A stretch of DNA of 64,000 bases, from assembly GCA_963664285.2 (NCBI GenBank), contig CAXXNX010000040.1, forward strand, positions 324,703-388,702. Direction: 5' to 3'. Every line of letters starts with the position of its first letter. Positions within the stretch are counted from its first letter, which is position 1. A model generated the notes under the pieces. That model saw only the letters and a list, made by a program, of their open reading frames with translations, did not search any database and was not told the origin of the DNA. This DNA comes from JAJCYL01 sp963664285 (lineage in GTDB: Bacteria > Bacteroidota > Bacteroidia > Cytophagales > Cyclobacteriaceae). A program made the position numbers and the translations under genes. Positions 1-8,341 of the stretch are shown here, one piece after another.

Positions 1-622
1 CTAAACTCCAGGCTTTAAAACACTATCGGGTAGATTTGGAATTCCATGGAAATGATTGCGTTCTGACGGAAGCCCACGCCAGGAGGTATGCCAATGAGCA
101 CAACCAAGTATTAGTACATCCCTATAATGATGAAAAAGTTATTTGTGGCCAGCTTCGGCACGATCGGTTATGAAATTATAGAGCAACTTAAATGTTTGCC
201 GGATGCTGTGATTGCCCCTATTGGTGGCTGATGGCTGTGGATTGATAGCCGGACTTGGCACATATTTGAAATCGATAGGTGAGATTAAGATTGTGGGGTG
301 CCAACCTGAGATGTGTGTAGTTTTTTGTTAATTCGGCAGTGATGTATCAGTCACTGAAGGCAGGTGAAATAATTAAATTGGAAAGTTTGCCTACGCTGTC
401 TGACGCAACCGCGGGAGGAATAGAGGAGGACGCCATTACATTTAAGATGTGCCAGAAGGTTGTAGATGAAATTTGTTTAATATCGGAGGATCGTATTCGG
501 AATGCAATCAAACTTTTGGTTGAAAACCACCAAATGATCGTTGAAGGAGCCGCCGCCATGACATTAGGTACATTATTGGAACATGTGGGAATTATTTAAA
601 GGAAAACGGTTGTGTTGATATT
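1..622 (+). pseudogene. Threonine dehydratase / EutB-like PLP enzyme, C-terminal part, decayed
   Basis: Pieces in three frames read as one fold-type II PLP-dependent dehydratase. They include a stretch with EFHGNDCVLTEAHARRYA, then a glycine-rich PLP phosphate loop (IAPIGG, broken), then TLSDATAGGIEEDAITF and LISEDRIRNAIKLLVENH near the end. The N-terminal half with the PLP lysine would lie before the window. Breaks seen by comparison with the family: about 4 extra bases near 153, a 7-bp near-duplication in the glycine loop near 229, a 19-bp insertion at 311-329, and a final frameshift near 590. The reading frame then stops where a repeat flanking an IS30 remnant begins. The family includes threonine dehydratase (IlvA/TdcB), serine dehydratase and the hydroxyectoine enzyme EutB; substrate cannot be decided from this fragment. 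Confidence 0.8.
306..327 (-). repeat. 22-bp inverted copy of the IS30 transposase 5' end
   Basis: Bases 306-327 are the exact reverse complement of 762-783, the start of the IS30 transposase remnant 440 bp downstream. Bases 311-329 are absent from the expected dehydratase reading frame (Pro-Glu should run straight into Asn-Ser-Ala-Val), so this is an inserted scar. The first five bases, CTGAG, are shared by target and donor. Confidence 0.8.
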
Positions 623-629
623 GTCTGGT

Positions 630-661
630 AAAAAACTGACGTCTGAACAGTTAAGAATGTG
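630..661. repeat. 32-bp direct repeat, left copy
   Basis: Identical to 1392-1423; together they bracket the IS30 remnant. Starts with six A and ends GTTAAGAATGTG. Far longer than the 2-3 bp target duplication expected for IS30. Confidence 0.85.
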
Positions 662-1391
662 CTGAGATCAACTAATAAGTGCAATTGAAGGTGAAAAAGC
701 TTTTAAGGGCTTTTTCATCCTTCAAAAGCCTGAGCAGTGCAATCTTTGGATTGCAAAATGTCAAAAAACTACACACATCTCAGTATTGATCAAAGGTATC
801 AAATTGAAGCATTATTGAAAACAGGAGCTACTCAAAAGGAGATTGCCTGTATCGTTCATTTTCACCCATCTACGATCTCACGTGAGCTTAAGGATGTGGG
901 TTCAAGATAGGGGAGCTGGTGTCTATATCTTCGTCATCAAGAAAAGCCAAAAAGAGTGATTTTCACCAAACCCATGAAAGACTGGATAAACCGGCTCCAA
1001 GAAGATAGATGGAGTCCTGAATTGATCAGCCATCAGGGAAAGAAAACGAAAATGTCCACTTAGCCATGAATGGATTTACCAATGGTTGGGAATGTAAGCA
1101 CACCAACCGCCAGGAGAACCAAGAATACAAACAACTATACACATATCTAAAACATGAAACAGAAAAGATTAGAGGTATTATCCCGAATAGGGTATCAATT
1201 GAACAGCGACCCCAGATCATAACAAAAGGGAACGATTGGGAGATATAGAAGTCGATTTAATGATGGGTAAAAACCACAAAGGCTCTTTGTTGGTGATGAC
1301 AGACCGAGCAAGTCTTTTTACCAGAATCAGAAAGATGCACAGTAAAATGATCAAATGGCCGAAGCTATTGTGGAGGAACTCTCTCAGGATA
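662..1391 (+). pseudogene. IS30-family transposase remnant (copy 1)
   Basis: The left end (662 onward, containing TAATAAGTGCAATT) is shared with the second IS30 remnant near 62.1 kb. The transposase begins at ATG 758, reads as SIDQRYQIEALLKTGATQKE followed by a helix-turn-helix, and is typical of the IS30 N-terminal domain. It then breaks into several frames; a later piece has the DDE-region text EVDLMMGKNHKGSLLVMTDR. The 3' part present in the second copy is missing and the sequence jumps at about 1391 into the 32-bp direct repeat. Non-functional. Confidence 0.85.
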
Positions 1392-1423
1392 AAAAAACTG
1401 ACGTCTGAACAGTTAAGAATGTG
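1392..1423. repeat. 32-bp direct repeat, right copy
   Basis: Identical to 630-661. It replaces the C-terminal part of the IS30 transposase. Confidence 0.85.
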
Positions 1424-1745
1424 TCTAATAAATAATTGACCACGAATAAAAAGAAATCACCTCCCTGACAAGGGAGGCTGATTATTTATGAACCCAGAAA
1501 TGCTAATTTTTAAACTTAATGAAGACCCAACGGCAAGTTCAAGCTATTTATTCCCAAAATATCGGACATTAAGTGTCATCTTTTTATAATTCAATTATTT
1601 ATACGAATAGTATTAGTATGGTGACCAAGTATCTGTTCTTTTTTAGACAAGTAGGGCTATTCCCTCGATTAGTGAATGATCTGGCCCGTTAAATACCAAC
1701 TAAAGGCAAGGGTAATTAATTATTTTAAGCCGAGTTATTTTAAGA
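1424..1745. other. Intergenic stretch with a hairpin and a 33-codon ORF
   Basis: A hairpin lies at 1455-1483 (AATCA.CCTCCC, loop, GGGAGG.TGATT) and is followed five bases later by an ATG (1488) opening a 33-codon frame to 1589. No run of T follows the hairpin, so it is not a classic terminator. I do not recognise the peptide, and it may be chance or a mobile-element remnant. Nothing else is evident up to 1745. Confidence 0.3.
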
Positions 1746-2030
1746 ATGATATATAGACTATTTTTTATCACCCTTTTTATGGTAATTCCTCTGTTTGCTC
1801 AAAGTCAAAAGGGCTATTACCGTTATCCTACTATACGAGTTCCGGATCGAACTACTTTTCAGTTAAAATCTTTAGTTGTAGATAATATGCCTAACGCTAC
1901 ATTCAAAGGAGAGGATGCACAACTGGATGCTGCTATTGATCATTTATTAAGAAAAATCAATGAAGCTCCTGTGAAAGTACCACCGCATCCGCCTTATCCT
2001 GATAAGTCATTTGATTATAATCAGCATTAA
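1746..2030 (+). CDS. Small secreted protein of unknown function
   Basis: 94 residues starting with a clear signal peptide (hydrophobic LFFITLFMVIPLFA followed by QSQ), then a basic, Tyr- and Pro-rich mature part. I do not recognise a family. It ends well before nfeD, with a 250-bp AT-rich gap in which nothing stands out. Probably a real, exported 8-9 kDa protein. Confidence 0.5.
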   Translation: MIYRLFFITLFMVIPLFAQSQKGYYRYPTIRVPDRTTFQLKSLVVDNMPNATFKGEDAQLDAAIDHLLRKINEAPVKVPPHPPYPDKSFDYNQH

Positions 2031-2281
2031 CCCGAATTTATTATTCGGGAGATTAATAGACACAAAGATATTAAGAGCAAAGACTTGATTAATCAAAGAT
2101 TGATTATCTACTATTTGACAGTTTAAGAAAATATGAGGCTAAAATTCAATCTATAATTATTCAAAATCTCAGTCTATCAATCTTTTATCTCATATCTTGT
2201 GTCTCCAAAAATGTCATTCCGATAGCTATTGGAAGACTTTTTGGCAAAAATATGCTACTTTGAATTTCTGTTATTACTAAT

Positions 2282-2755
2282 ATGGAATGGTTAATTGTTA
2301 CAGGGTTGATCCTCTTTGGATTGGGATTAATGATCGTGGAATTAATTTTTATTCCTGGAACCACCTTTGTGGGTTTGATCGGAATTGCAATTTACTGCTA
2401 TGGCATTTATCAGAGTTTTGAATCGTTCGGTTCGACGGTTGGTTGGGTTGTGCTTGTCTCCACCGGAGTTATCACTATAACTTTTACCGTTTACAGCCTT
2501 AAAACAAATGCCTGGCAACGTTTAGCCCTGAAAGATATAAATAAGGGCAAGGTGAATGAAGATCTCTTTGACCATTTAGAAGTTGGGCAAGAAGGTGTTA
2601 CGGTTTCCTCTGTTAAACCCATTGGTAAAGCTGAATTTAACAACAAGCAATTAGAGGTGAGGTCAGAAGGGAATTATATAGAAGAAAATCAACCGGTAAG
2701 AGTGATAAAAATTGATAATAAACGCATATTTGTCGAACCAATAAAACATAATTAA
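2282..2755 (+). CDS. NfeD-like membrane protein
   Basis: 157 residues: two or three membrane segments in the first 75 residues (LILFGLGLMIVELIFIPG, a Gly/Ala-rich second, then VVLVSTGVITITFTVYSL), followed by a short soluble beta domain (GQEGVTVSSVKPIGKAEF) that is the NfeD C-terminal OB fold. NfeD proteins pair with flotillin-type SPFH proteins, and here the stop codon directly abuts the ATG of floA, so the two form an operon. This is the short NfeD form without the ClpP-like protease domain. Confidence 0.88.
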   Translation: MEWLIVTGLILFGLGLMIVELIFIPGTTFVGLIGIAIYCYGIYQSFESFGSTVGWVVLVSTGVITITFTVYSLKTNAWQRLALKDINKGKVNEDLFDHLEVGQEGVTVSSVKPIGKAEFNNKQLEVRSEGNYIEENQPVRVIKIDNKRIFVEPIKHN

Positions 2756-3778
2756 ATGGCAGGTATTTCATTAATCTTAATCATTTTCGCTGGAATAGTC
2801 GGCTTTTTCATTTTTCTCTACTTCGTGCCCATTAACCTGTGGATCACTGCTGTTTTCAGCGGTGTTCGGGTGGGTTTATTTGAATTGGTCTTCATGCGAA
2901 TTAGGAAAGTGCCTCCTTCGACAATAGTAAATGCACTAATTACCGCTACAAAAGCAGGACTCACAAGAGGTGAGGAGGATGGAACAAGAAGCCCACTACG
3001 CTCACAGGAGTTGGAAACACACTATTTAGCGGGAGGAAATGTTCCGCAGGTGATTCGGGCGTTGATCTCGGCAGACAAGGCTAATATTGATCTTACTTTT
3101 AAGCAAGCTACCGCCATTGATCTGGCAGGAAGGGACGTTTTTGAGGCGGTTCAAATATCAGTAAACCCCAAAGTAATCAACACTCCATCTGTGGCTGCTG
3201 TGGCTGCAGACGGAATCCAATTGATATCCAAAGCACGTGTTACTATCAGGGCAAATATTCAACAGCTGGTTGGCGGTGCAGGAGAAGAAACCATTTTGGC
3301 CAGGGTAGGTGAAGGTATTGTTACTTCGGTAGGTTCGTCTCCCACACATAAGGAAGTGCTGGAAAATCCGGATAAGATATCTAAACTAGTGTTAGGTCGA
3401 GGCCTTGATGCAGGGACAGCTTTCGAGATACTTTCAATAGATATTGCTGATATCGATGTTGGCATAAACATTGGGGCAAAATTACAAACAGATCAGGCGG
3501 CAGCCGATTTGAAAGTAGCCGAAGCTAAAGCGGAAGAAAGAAGGGCTATGGCTGTAGCTGAGGAGCAGGAAATGCTTGCTAAAGCGCAGGAAGCAAGAGC
3601 CAAAGTAATTGAGGCTGAAGCAGAAGTACCCAAAGCGATGGCAGAAGCTTTTAGAAGTGGTAATCTCGGTATTATGGATTATTATAGAATGCAAAATATT
3701 GAAGCTGACACCGATATGAGAGATTCCATTGCAGGTGGAAAGGGGAAGAAAAGTGGGGGAGGATCCAAGAATGATTAG
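2756..3778 (+). CDS. floA: Flotillin-like protein FloA
   Basis: 340 residues, the usual FloA length. An N-terminal membrane hairpin (about residues 5-27) is followed by the SPFH domain, including the family text QATAIDLAGRDVFEAVQISV and ARVTIRANIQQLVGGAGEET. The C-terminal Ala/Glu-rich coiled coil (KVAEAKAEERRAMAVAEEQE and on) drives oligomerisation. FloA scaffolds membrane microdomains. It starts immediately after the NfeD stop codon (no gap), which is translational-coupling geometry. Its natural terminator is split by an IS. Confidence 0.95.
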   Translation: MAGISLILIIFAGIVGFFIFLYFVPINLWITAVFSGVRVGLFELVFMRIRKVPPSTIVNALITATKAGLTRGEEDGTRSPLRSQELETHYLAGGNVPQVIRALISADKANIDLTFKQATAIDLAGRDVFEAVQISVNPKVINTPSVAAVAADGIQLISKARVTIRANIQQLVGGAGEETILARVGEGIVTSVGSSPTHKEVLENPDKISKLVLGRGLDAGTAFEILSIDIADIDVGINIGAKLQTDQAAADLKVAEAKAEERRAMAVAEEQEMLAKAQEARAKVIEAEAEVPKAMAEAFRSGNLGIMDYYRMQNIEADTDMRDSIAGGKGKKSGGGSKND

Positions 3779-3813
3779 CAAGAAGAAATAACTATGCAAT
3801 TTAAAAGAGGCTG

Positions 3814-3821
3814 TTAATTAG
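3814..3821. repeat. 8-bp target duplication, left
   Basis: TTAATTAG, repeated at 5641-5648 on the other side of the compound element. Confidence 0.85.
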
Positions 3822-3865
3822 GGCTAAGTTCTAAATAACACAGCAATTATTATTATCTTCGCTAT

Positions 3866-4573
3866 ATGATATCAAGTCAAGAGATCAAAAATTTATTTGC
3901 ACAATTGCCGATAAGTTCCCAAACCGAATTGTTGGATGAGTTGCTCCAGGAGCAGGAATTACAAGGCAAAGTATTGATTGCCGCTCAACAACAAATAGCA
4001 GAGAAAAGAAAGAAGAAACCCTGTCCAAATTGCACAAGCGAGAAGGTATATAAGAGGGGCAGACAAAAAGGTGTGCAGATGTATCAGTGCAATGAATGTA
4101 AAAGATGGTACAGTGAAACAACAGGGACACCTTTGTATGACATCAAGCTTAAATCAAAATGGCAATCTTATCTGCGCTGCATGGAGCAGGGCATGCCGAT
4201 AAAAAAGATAGCAAAACAAATCGGAATAAGCATCCAGACAAGCTTCGACTGGCGGCATAAGATATTGAGTTCACTAAATGAGTTTGTTCCCGAACAGTTA
4301 TCCTCGGAAGTAGAATGTGATGAATTGGAACTGGCACTTAACAACAAGGGCAGTCGAAATTTAGATAGGGCAGCAAGAAAGAGGGGAAACGATTTCATAC
4401 GGAATATGGGAAAGGAAGAGGTCACAGTTGTCCAGGTAGTAACAGCGGTTGAACGCAAGGGGGAGAGGTACCTTAAAGCTGTTGCATCAAAACGGCTGAG
4501 CAAAGAAGAAATTTCAAAGGCATTGGATGGGAAGTTGGCCTACGGTGCAACCTTGATTACAGATAAGGGCTAA
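3866..4573 (+). pseudogene. IS1595-like transposase, 3'-truncated (copy A)
   Basis: The first 234 codons of the 342-residue transposase seen at 31135-32163. It keeps the N-terminal zinc ribbon (CPNCTSEKVYKRG … CNECKRWY), the helix-turn-helix (KKIAKQIGISIQTSFDWRHK) and the first DDE acidic motif (EVECDE). The last 108 residues are missing because the second copy starts at 4568. The frame runs into a stop inside the second copy's left end. Confidence 0.9.
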
Positions 4574-4611
4574 GTTCTAAATAACACAGCAATTATTATT
4601 ATCTTCGCTAT

Positions 4612-5538
4612 ATGATATCAAGTCAAGAGATCAAAAATTTATTTGCACAATTGCCGATAAGTTCCCAAACCGAATTGTTGGATGAGTTGCTCCAGGAGCA
4701 GGAATTACAAGGCAAAGTATTGATTGCCGCTCAACAACAAATAGCAGAGAAAAGAAAGAAGAAACCCTGCCCAAATTGCACAAGCGAGAAGGTATATAAG
4801 AGGGGCAGACAAAAAGGTGTGCAGATGTATCAGTGCAATGAATGTAAAAGATGGTACAGTGAAACAACAGGGACACCTTTGTATGACATCAAGCTTAAAT
4901 CAAAATGGCAATCTTATCTGCGCTGCATGGAGCAGGGCATGCCGATAAAAAAGATAGCAAAACAAATCGGAATAAGCATCCAGACAAGCTTCGACTGGCG
5001 GCATAAGATATTGAGTTCACTAAATGAGTTTGTTCCCGAACAGTTATCCTCGGAAGTAGAATGTGATGAATTGGAACTGGCACTTAACAACAAGGGCAGT
5101 CGAAATTTAGATAGGGCAGCAAGAAAGAGGGGAAACGATTTCATACGGAATATGGGAAAGGAAGAGGTCACAGTTGTCCAGGTAGTAACAGCGGTTGAAC
5201 GCAAGGGGGAGAGGTACCTTAAAGCTGTTGCATCAAAACGGCTGAGCAAAGAAGAAATTTCAAAGGCATTGGATGGGAAGTTGGCCTACGGTGCAACCTT
5301 GATTACAGATAAGCACCCTTCTTATAAGGCTTTTGCCAAAGACAACCCCTCCATAAAGCACAAAGCGCTATTGGCCAAAGATCATGTGGATAGAGATGAT
5401 AAAACAATCCATCTGCAAAAAGTAAACAATGTTCACACTCAACTTAGGACATTCTTACGCCCATTCAATGGTGTCAGTTCCAAATATTTGCAAAACTACC
5501 TGAATTGGTATGCTTATGCTGACCGAATAAGAGAGTAA
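4612..5538 (+). pseudogene. IS1595-like transposase with 2-bp deletion near the 3' end (copy B)
   Basis: Essentially identical to the intact 342-residue copies until Arg-Ile-Arg-Glu near residue 308. There a GAGAGAG run is two bases shorter than in copies C and D, and the frame closes at once. The lost tail is about 34 residues. The element body is otherwise complete with both ends, so it could still be mobilised in trans by copies C or D. Confidence 0.88.
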
Positions 5539-5640
5539 AACAACTTTGAAACAATGGTTTCTGACTATGCTATTAACGGATCAAGCCTATCATCTGTATG
5601 AGCTATTTAAACAAAATACTGTTATAATTAGAACTTAGCT

Positions 5641-5648
5641 TTAATTAG
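5641..5648. repeat. 8-bp target duplication, right
   Basis: TTAATTAG, matching 3814-3821. Confidence 0.85.
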
Positions 5649-5667
5649 TAAACAGCCTCTTTTATTT

Positions 5668-5958
5668 TTATTCTGATCTAAGAAATCTTATGGGGTTTGA
5701 TCGTGCTGTTCTTATTGATTGATATGAGACGGTGAGCAGAATGATAGCCATAAGCATGGGAAATGTTGAAATATAGGCCTGCCAGGGAATGGTAATGTGG
5801 TAAGAGAAATTTTCAAGATAGTTAATGACATAGAACGAATACAGTGCAATAGTTAGCGTTGCCGAAATGCCAATAGCCAGCCCGCAGATATTGATTAAAG
5901 CGAACGGCTTATGTTTCATTAGATTTCGTACAATAAGTTTGAAATGAGTTGTTAACAT
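5668..5958 (-). pseudogene. FtsX/MacB-type ABC permease with in-frame internal deletion
   Basis: 96 codons that join the very start of a MacB/FtsX-type permease (KLIVRNLMKHKPFALINICG, first membrane helix) to its very end (…ITIPWQAYISTFPMLMAIIL, last helix, ending ARSNPIRFLRSE). Full-length members in Bacteroidota are about 780-800 residues, so roughly 700 residues are lost, apparently without changing frame. The join lies near ALYSFYVINYLENF. The product would be a two-helix protein without the periplasmic domain. Most likely a deletion remnant. Confidence 0.8.
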
Positions 5959-6083
5959 GACCTTGAGGTATTATTTGACGATACAAGGATAAGATCTGAG
6001 GTCTCTTCAAAGAGTCCATTGTAGTTAATCGCCAAAAGATGGCAGTGAAACGTCTAAAAAAGGTATTTTAATTATTACACAGT

Positions 6084-6659
6084 TCAGGGCTGAAGACGTA
6101 ATATCTCTTCATAAACTTTCAAACATACCCATGCGTCAGTGGCGGCGTAGATTTGCTGAGCCTCGGTTAGTATGTGGTTTTCCCAGTTAGAGGTCTGCTG
6201 ATTTTTAGAGATGCGACCTTTTAGAAAAATGCCTGATAAATTCTTGGCTCCAATATTGTCCATTCCCATCTTGATCGCCATAGTATTGAGATCAATAAAA
6301 CTCCTGGATCGAAATGGCCGGAATTTTTTGAGGTCTTTTAAATCATCATGCAGTGCGATACCAATTTTGAGGATGTCATCATTCTCAAAAAACTCTATTA
6401 ATCGATCAGTTAGTCCGGTATTTAACGTTCTGATGAGAAAACATTTATTATCTGTTGCCAATTGTATTAATGATGTTGAATGATATTCACCTTTTTTAAA
6501 TGAGGGACGAGTTTCTGTATCAAACCCAATGATGGCATGCTCTTTTAACTCATCAAGTGCAGATTCAAGAGAATCTTCGGAAGTGATTACAATGATCTTC
6601 CCTTCAAATTGAAGAAGTGGAAGCAGTTTTAATTCCTCCTTACTAATAGACAGCTGCAT
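6084..6659 (-). CDS. 3'-5' exonuclease, DEDD superfamily (RNase D-like)
   Basis: 191 residues. ExoI motif GFDTETRP, ExoII region around GIALHDDLKDLKKF, and ExoIII around YAATDAWVCLKVYE place it in the DEDDy 3'-5' exonuclease domain family (RNase D / Werner-like). It is a single-domain protein without the HRDC domains of true RNase D. Its ATG lies one base from the stop codon of nhaC upstream, so the two are co-transcribed. Substrate (RNA or DNA) cannot be told from the sequence. Confidence 0.85.
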   Translation of the reverse strand: MQLSISKEELKLLPLLQFEGKIIVITSEDSLESALDELKEHAIIGFDTETRPSFKKGEYHSTSLIQLATDNKCFLIRTLNTGLTDRLIEFFENDDILKIGIALHDDLKDLKKFRPFRSRSFIDLNTMAIKMGMDNIGAKNLSGIFLKGRISKNQQTSNWENHILTEAQQIYAATDAWVCLKVYEEILRLQP

Positions 6660-6660
6660 A

Positions 6661-8160
6661 TCAGGCAGCCTTCAGTTGTTGATTTTCTTTTATAATCTTT
6701 CGCAGTTTCCAGCCCATGTATCCAAATAGCATAGTCATAAAAGGACTTATGATGTTAAAGAAGCAATAGGGCGCATAAGTGAAGGTGCTAACTCCTAATA
6801 CCGAAGACTGGCTAGCCCCGCAGGTATTCCAGGGTATAAGAACTGAGGTTACAGTTCCAGTATCTTCCAGTGTGCGACTAAGATTTTCGGGCATTAATCC
6901 GCGTTTTCGATAGATTTCAGAATACATACGCCCGGGGACCACAATGGCCAGGTATTGGTCGGATGCTGTGACATTGAAAAACAAACAAGTGCCTGTGGTA
7001 GCAGCTATCAGTGAACCCGTGCTGTTTACCAGGCCAATCACCCATTGAGCGATTCGCTTCAACAAACCGGCTGACTCCATTACCCCACCAAAGATCATGG
7101 CGGTTATTATAAGCCAGATTGTATTCAACATTCCAGACATTCCACTAGTAGACAATAAGTCGTTGACAGCAGGGCTTGAAGTCTCTACACTAAGTTCACC
7201 GTACATTGCCACCATGATGGTTGCAAATTCTTCAGAAAGCGGGAAATTGAAAGTATCACCTGGTGCGTAGATCTCTTTGCCTAATTGTGCAACTAAATTG
7301 CCCTGGAAAATTAAAGCGAAGATTGCACCCAATAATGTACCCACCAGTAAAGCCGGGGCCGCAGGTACTTTTTTAGCTATCATTACAATAATGAGTACAG
7401 GAACTAGGAATAACCAGCCCGAAATGTAGAATGTACCATCGAGAGCATCTAAAACAGGTTGAATGTCCTGGGTGTTACCCGAGGTGGAACTAAAAATTCC
7501 AATAAGTAAGAATATGAACAGTGTGATGCCGATGGAAGGACCGGTAGTGTAAGCCATGTACTTGATGTGGGTAAACAAATCAGTGCCCGCCATTGCAGGA
7601 GCCAGGTTAGTGGTGTCTGAAAGAGGACTCATTTTATCACCGAAATAGGCGCCTGAAATTATTGCACCTGCAATGATTCCATCAGTTAATCCCAGCGCTC
7701 GTCCAATGCCAAGTAGCGCCACCCCGATAGTAGCCACAGTAGACCAGGAGCTGCCCGTCGCCAGTGAGACAATAGCACAAATGATTACGGCAGCGAATAG
7801 AAAGATTGTCGGATTGAGTATTTGTAAACCGTAATAAATCATAGTAGGCACAATACCGCTAAGCATCCAGGTGCCAGAGAGAGATCCAATAAAGAACAGG
7901 ATGATGATCGCCGGCATGGCGGACCCAATGCTTCTTACAATTCTACTTTGAATAGTTTCCCAGCTTACATCTAAACGAGCGGCAACCAATCCAGCTACTG
8001 CAGATGCCATCAATAATACAATCTGGTTGGATCCTTCAAGTGAATTGGAAGTGAAGATCCAAACATTTATAAAAAGCAGTATCGTAAGAAAAATGATGGG
8101 TATAAATGCCTGTATCAGGCTTGGTTCTTTATGGTCATCGACGGTTAAAAGGTCGCTCAT
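6661..8160 (-). CDS. nhaC: Na+/H+ antiporter, NhaC family
   Basis: 499 residues and about 11-12 hydrophobic helices. Family text includes SLATGSSWSTVATIGVALLG, ISGAYFGDKMSPLSDTTNLA and the C-terminal LIPWNTCGA motif typical of NhaC. It exports Na+ in exchange for protons at the inner membrane, as expected for a marine organism. It ends in TGA directly before the exonuclease ATG. No frame damage. Confidence 0.92.
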   Translation of the reverse strand: MSDLLTVDDHKEPSLIQAFIPIIFLTILLFINVWIFTSNSLEGSNQIVLLMASAVAGLVAARLDVSWETIQSRIVRSIGSAMPAIIILFFIGSLSGTWMLSGIVPTMIYYGLQILNPTIFLFAAVIICAIVSLATGSSWSTVATIGVALLGIGRALGLTDGIIAGAIISGAYFGDKMSPLSDTTNLAPAMAGTDLFTHIKYMAYTTGPSIGITLFIFLLIGIFSSTSGNTQDIQPVLDALDGTFYISGWLFLVPVLIIVMIAKKVPAAPALLVGTLLGAIFALIFQGNLVAQLGKEIYAPGDTFNFPLSEEFATIMVAMYGELSVETSSPAVNDLLSTSGMSGMLNTIWLIITAMIFGGVMESAGLLKRIAQWVIGLVNSTGSLIAATTGTCLFFNVTASDQYLAIVVPGRMYSEIYRKRGLMPENLSRTLEDTGTVTSVLIPWNTCGASQSSVLGVSTFTYAPYCFFNIISPFMTMLFGYMGWKLRKIIKENQQLKAA

Positions 8161-8224
8161 TGTTAGAATAGATAAATAGGTTTTACATTTCCTGGGTCAA
8201 AATCCGTTGAATATAGTACATTTT

Positions 8225-8335
8225 TCAATCCTCACTTAACATTAATTTAGACAATTGTTTTCCTTGCATAGTTTCCCATGTATCGGGCAATCCATCAATG
8301 TGAATTAAGAATACTACTCTTCAACTGCTATCGGG
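8225..8335 (-). pseudogene. C-terminal remnant of an unidentified protein
   Basis: A minus-strand frame of about 36 codons ends with GLPDTWETMQGKQLSKLMLS, has coding-like composition, and stops at 8225. Its upstream part is cut close to the end of the IS1380 element. I do not recognise the family. It may be chance. Confidence 0.25.
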
Positions 8336-8341
8336 TATGAT

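Larger units (their letters stand above)
3822..5640 (+). mobile_element. Compound IS1595-like element: truncated copy plus full-length copy in tandem
   Basis: The left end GGCTAAGTTCTAAATAACAC and right end (…TTATAATTAGAACTTAGCT) are inverted repeats of about 22 bp. A first copy (3822-4567) is cut at the codons for ITDK and is followed at once by a second complete copy (4568-5640) in the same orientation. Only the outermost ends carry the 8-bp duplication TTAATTAG, so the pair occupies one target site. IS1595-family elements make 8-bp duplications, which fits. Confidence 0.88.
3803..5670. terminator. floA terminator, split by an IS in its loop
   Basis: Left stem AAAAGAGGCTGTT (3803-3815) and right stem AACAGCCTCTTTT (5651-5663) followed by ATTTTTA are perfectly complementary over 13 bp. 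Removing the element and one 8-bp duplication restores a hairpin with loop AATTAGTA and a T-rich tail, serving floA and the convergent permease remnant. The insertion lies inside the loop. Confidence 0.88.

Noticed and set aside
3885..5249. Reading frames of 62, 81 and 111 codons on the opposite strand in all IS1595-like copies
   Set aside because: They recur only because the element recurs; they are antisense shadows of the transposase with no start context or family resemblance.
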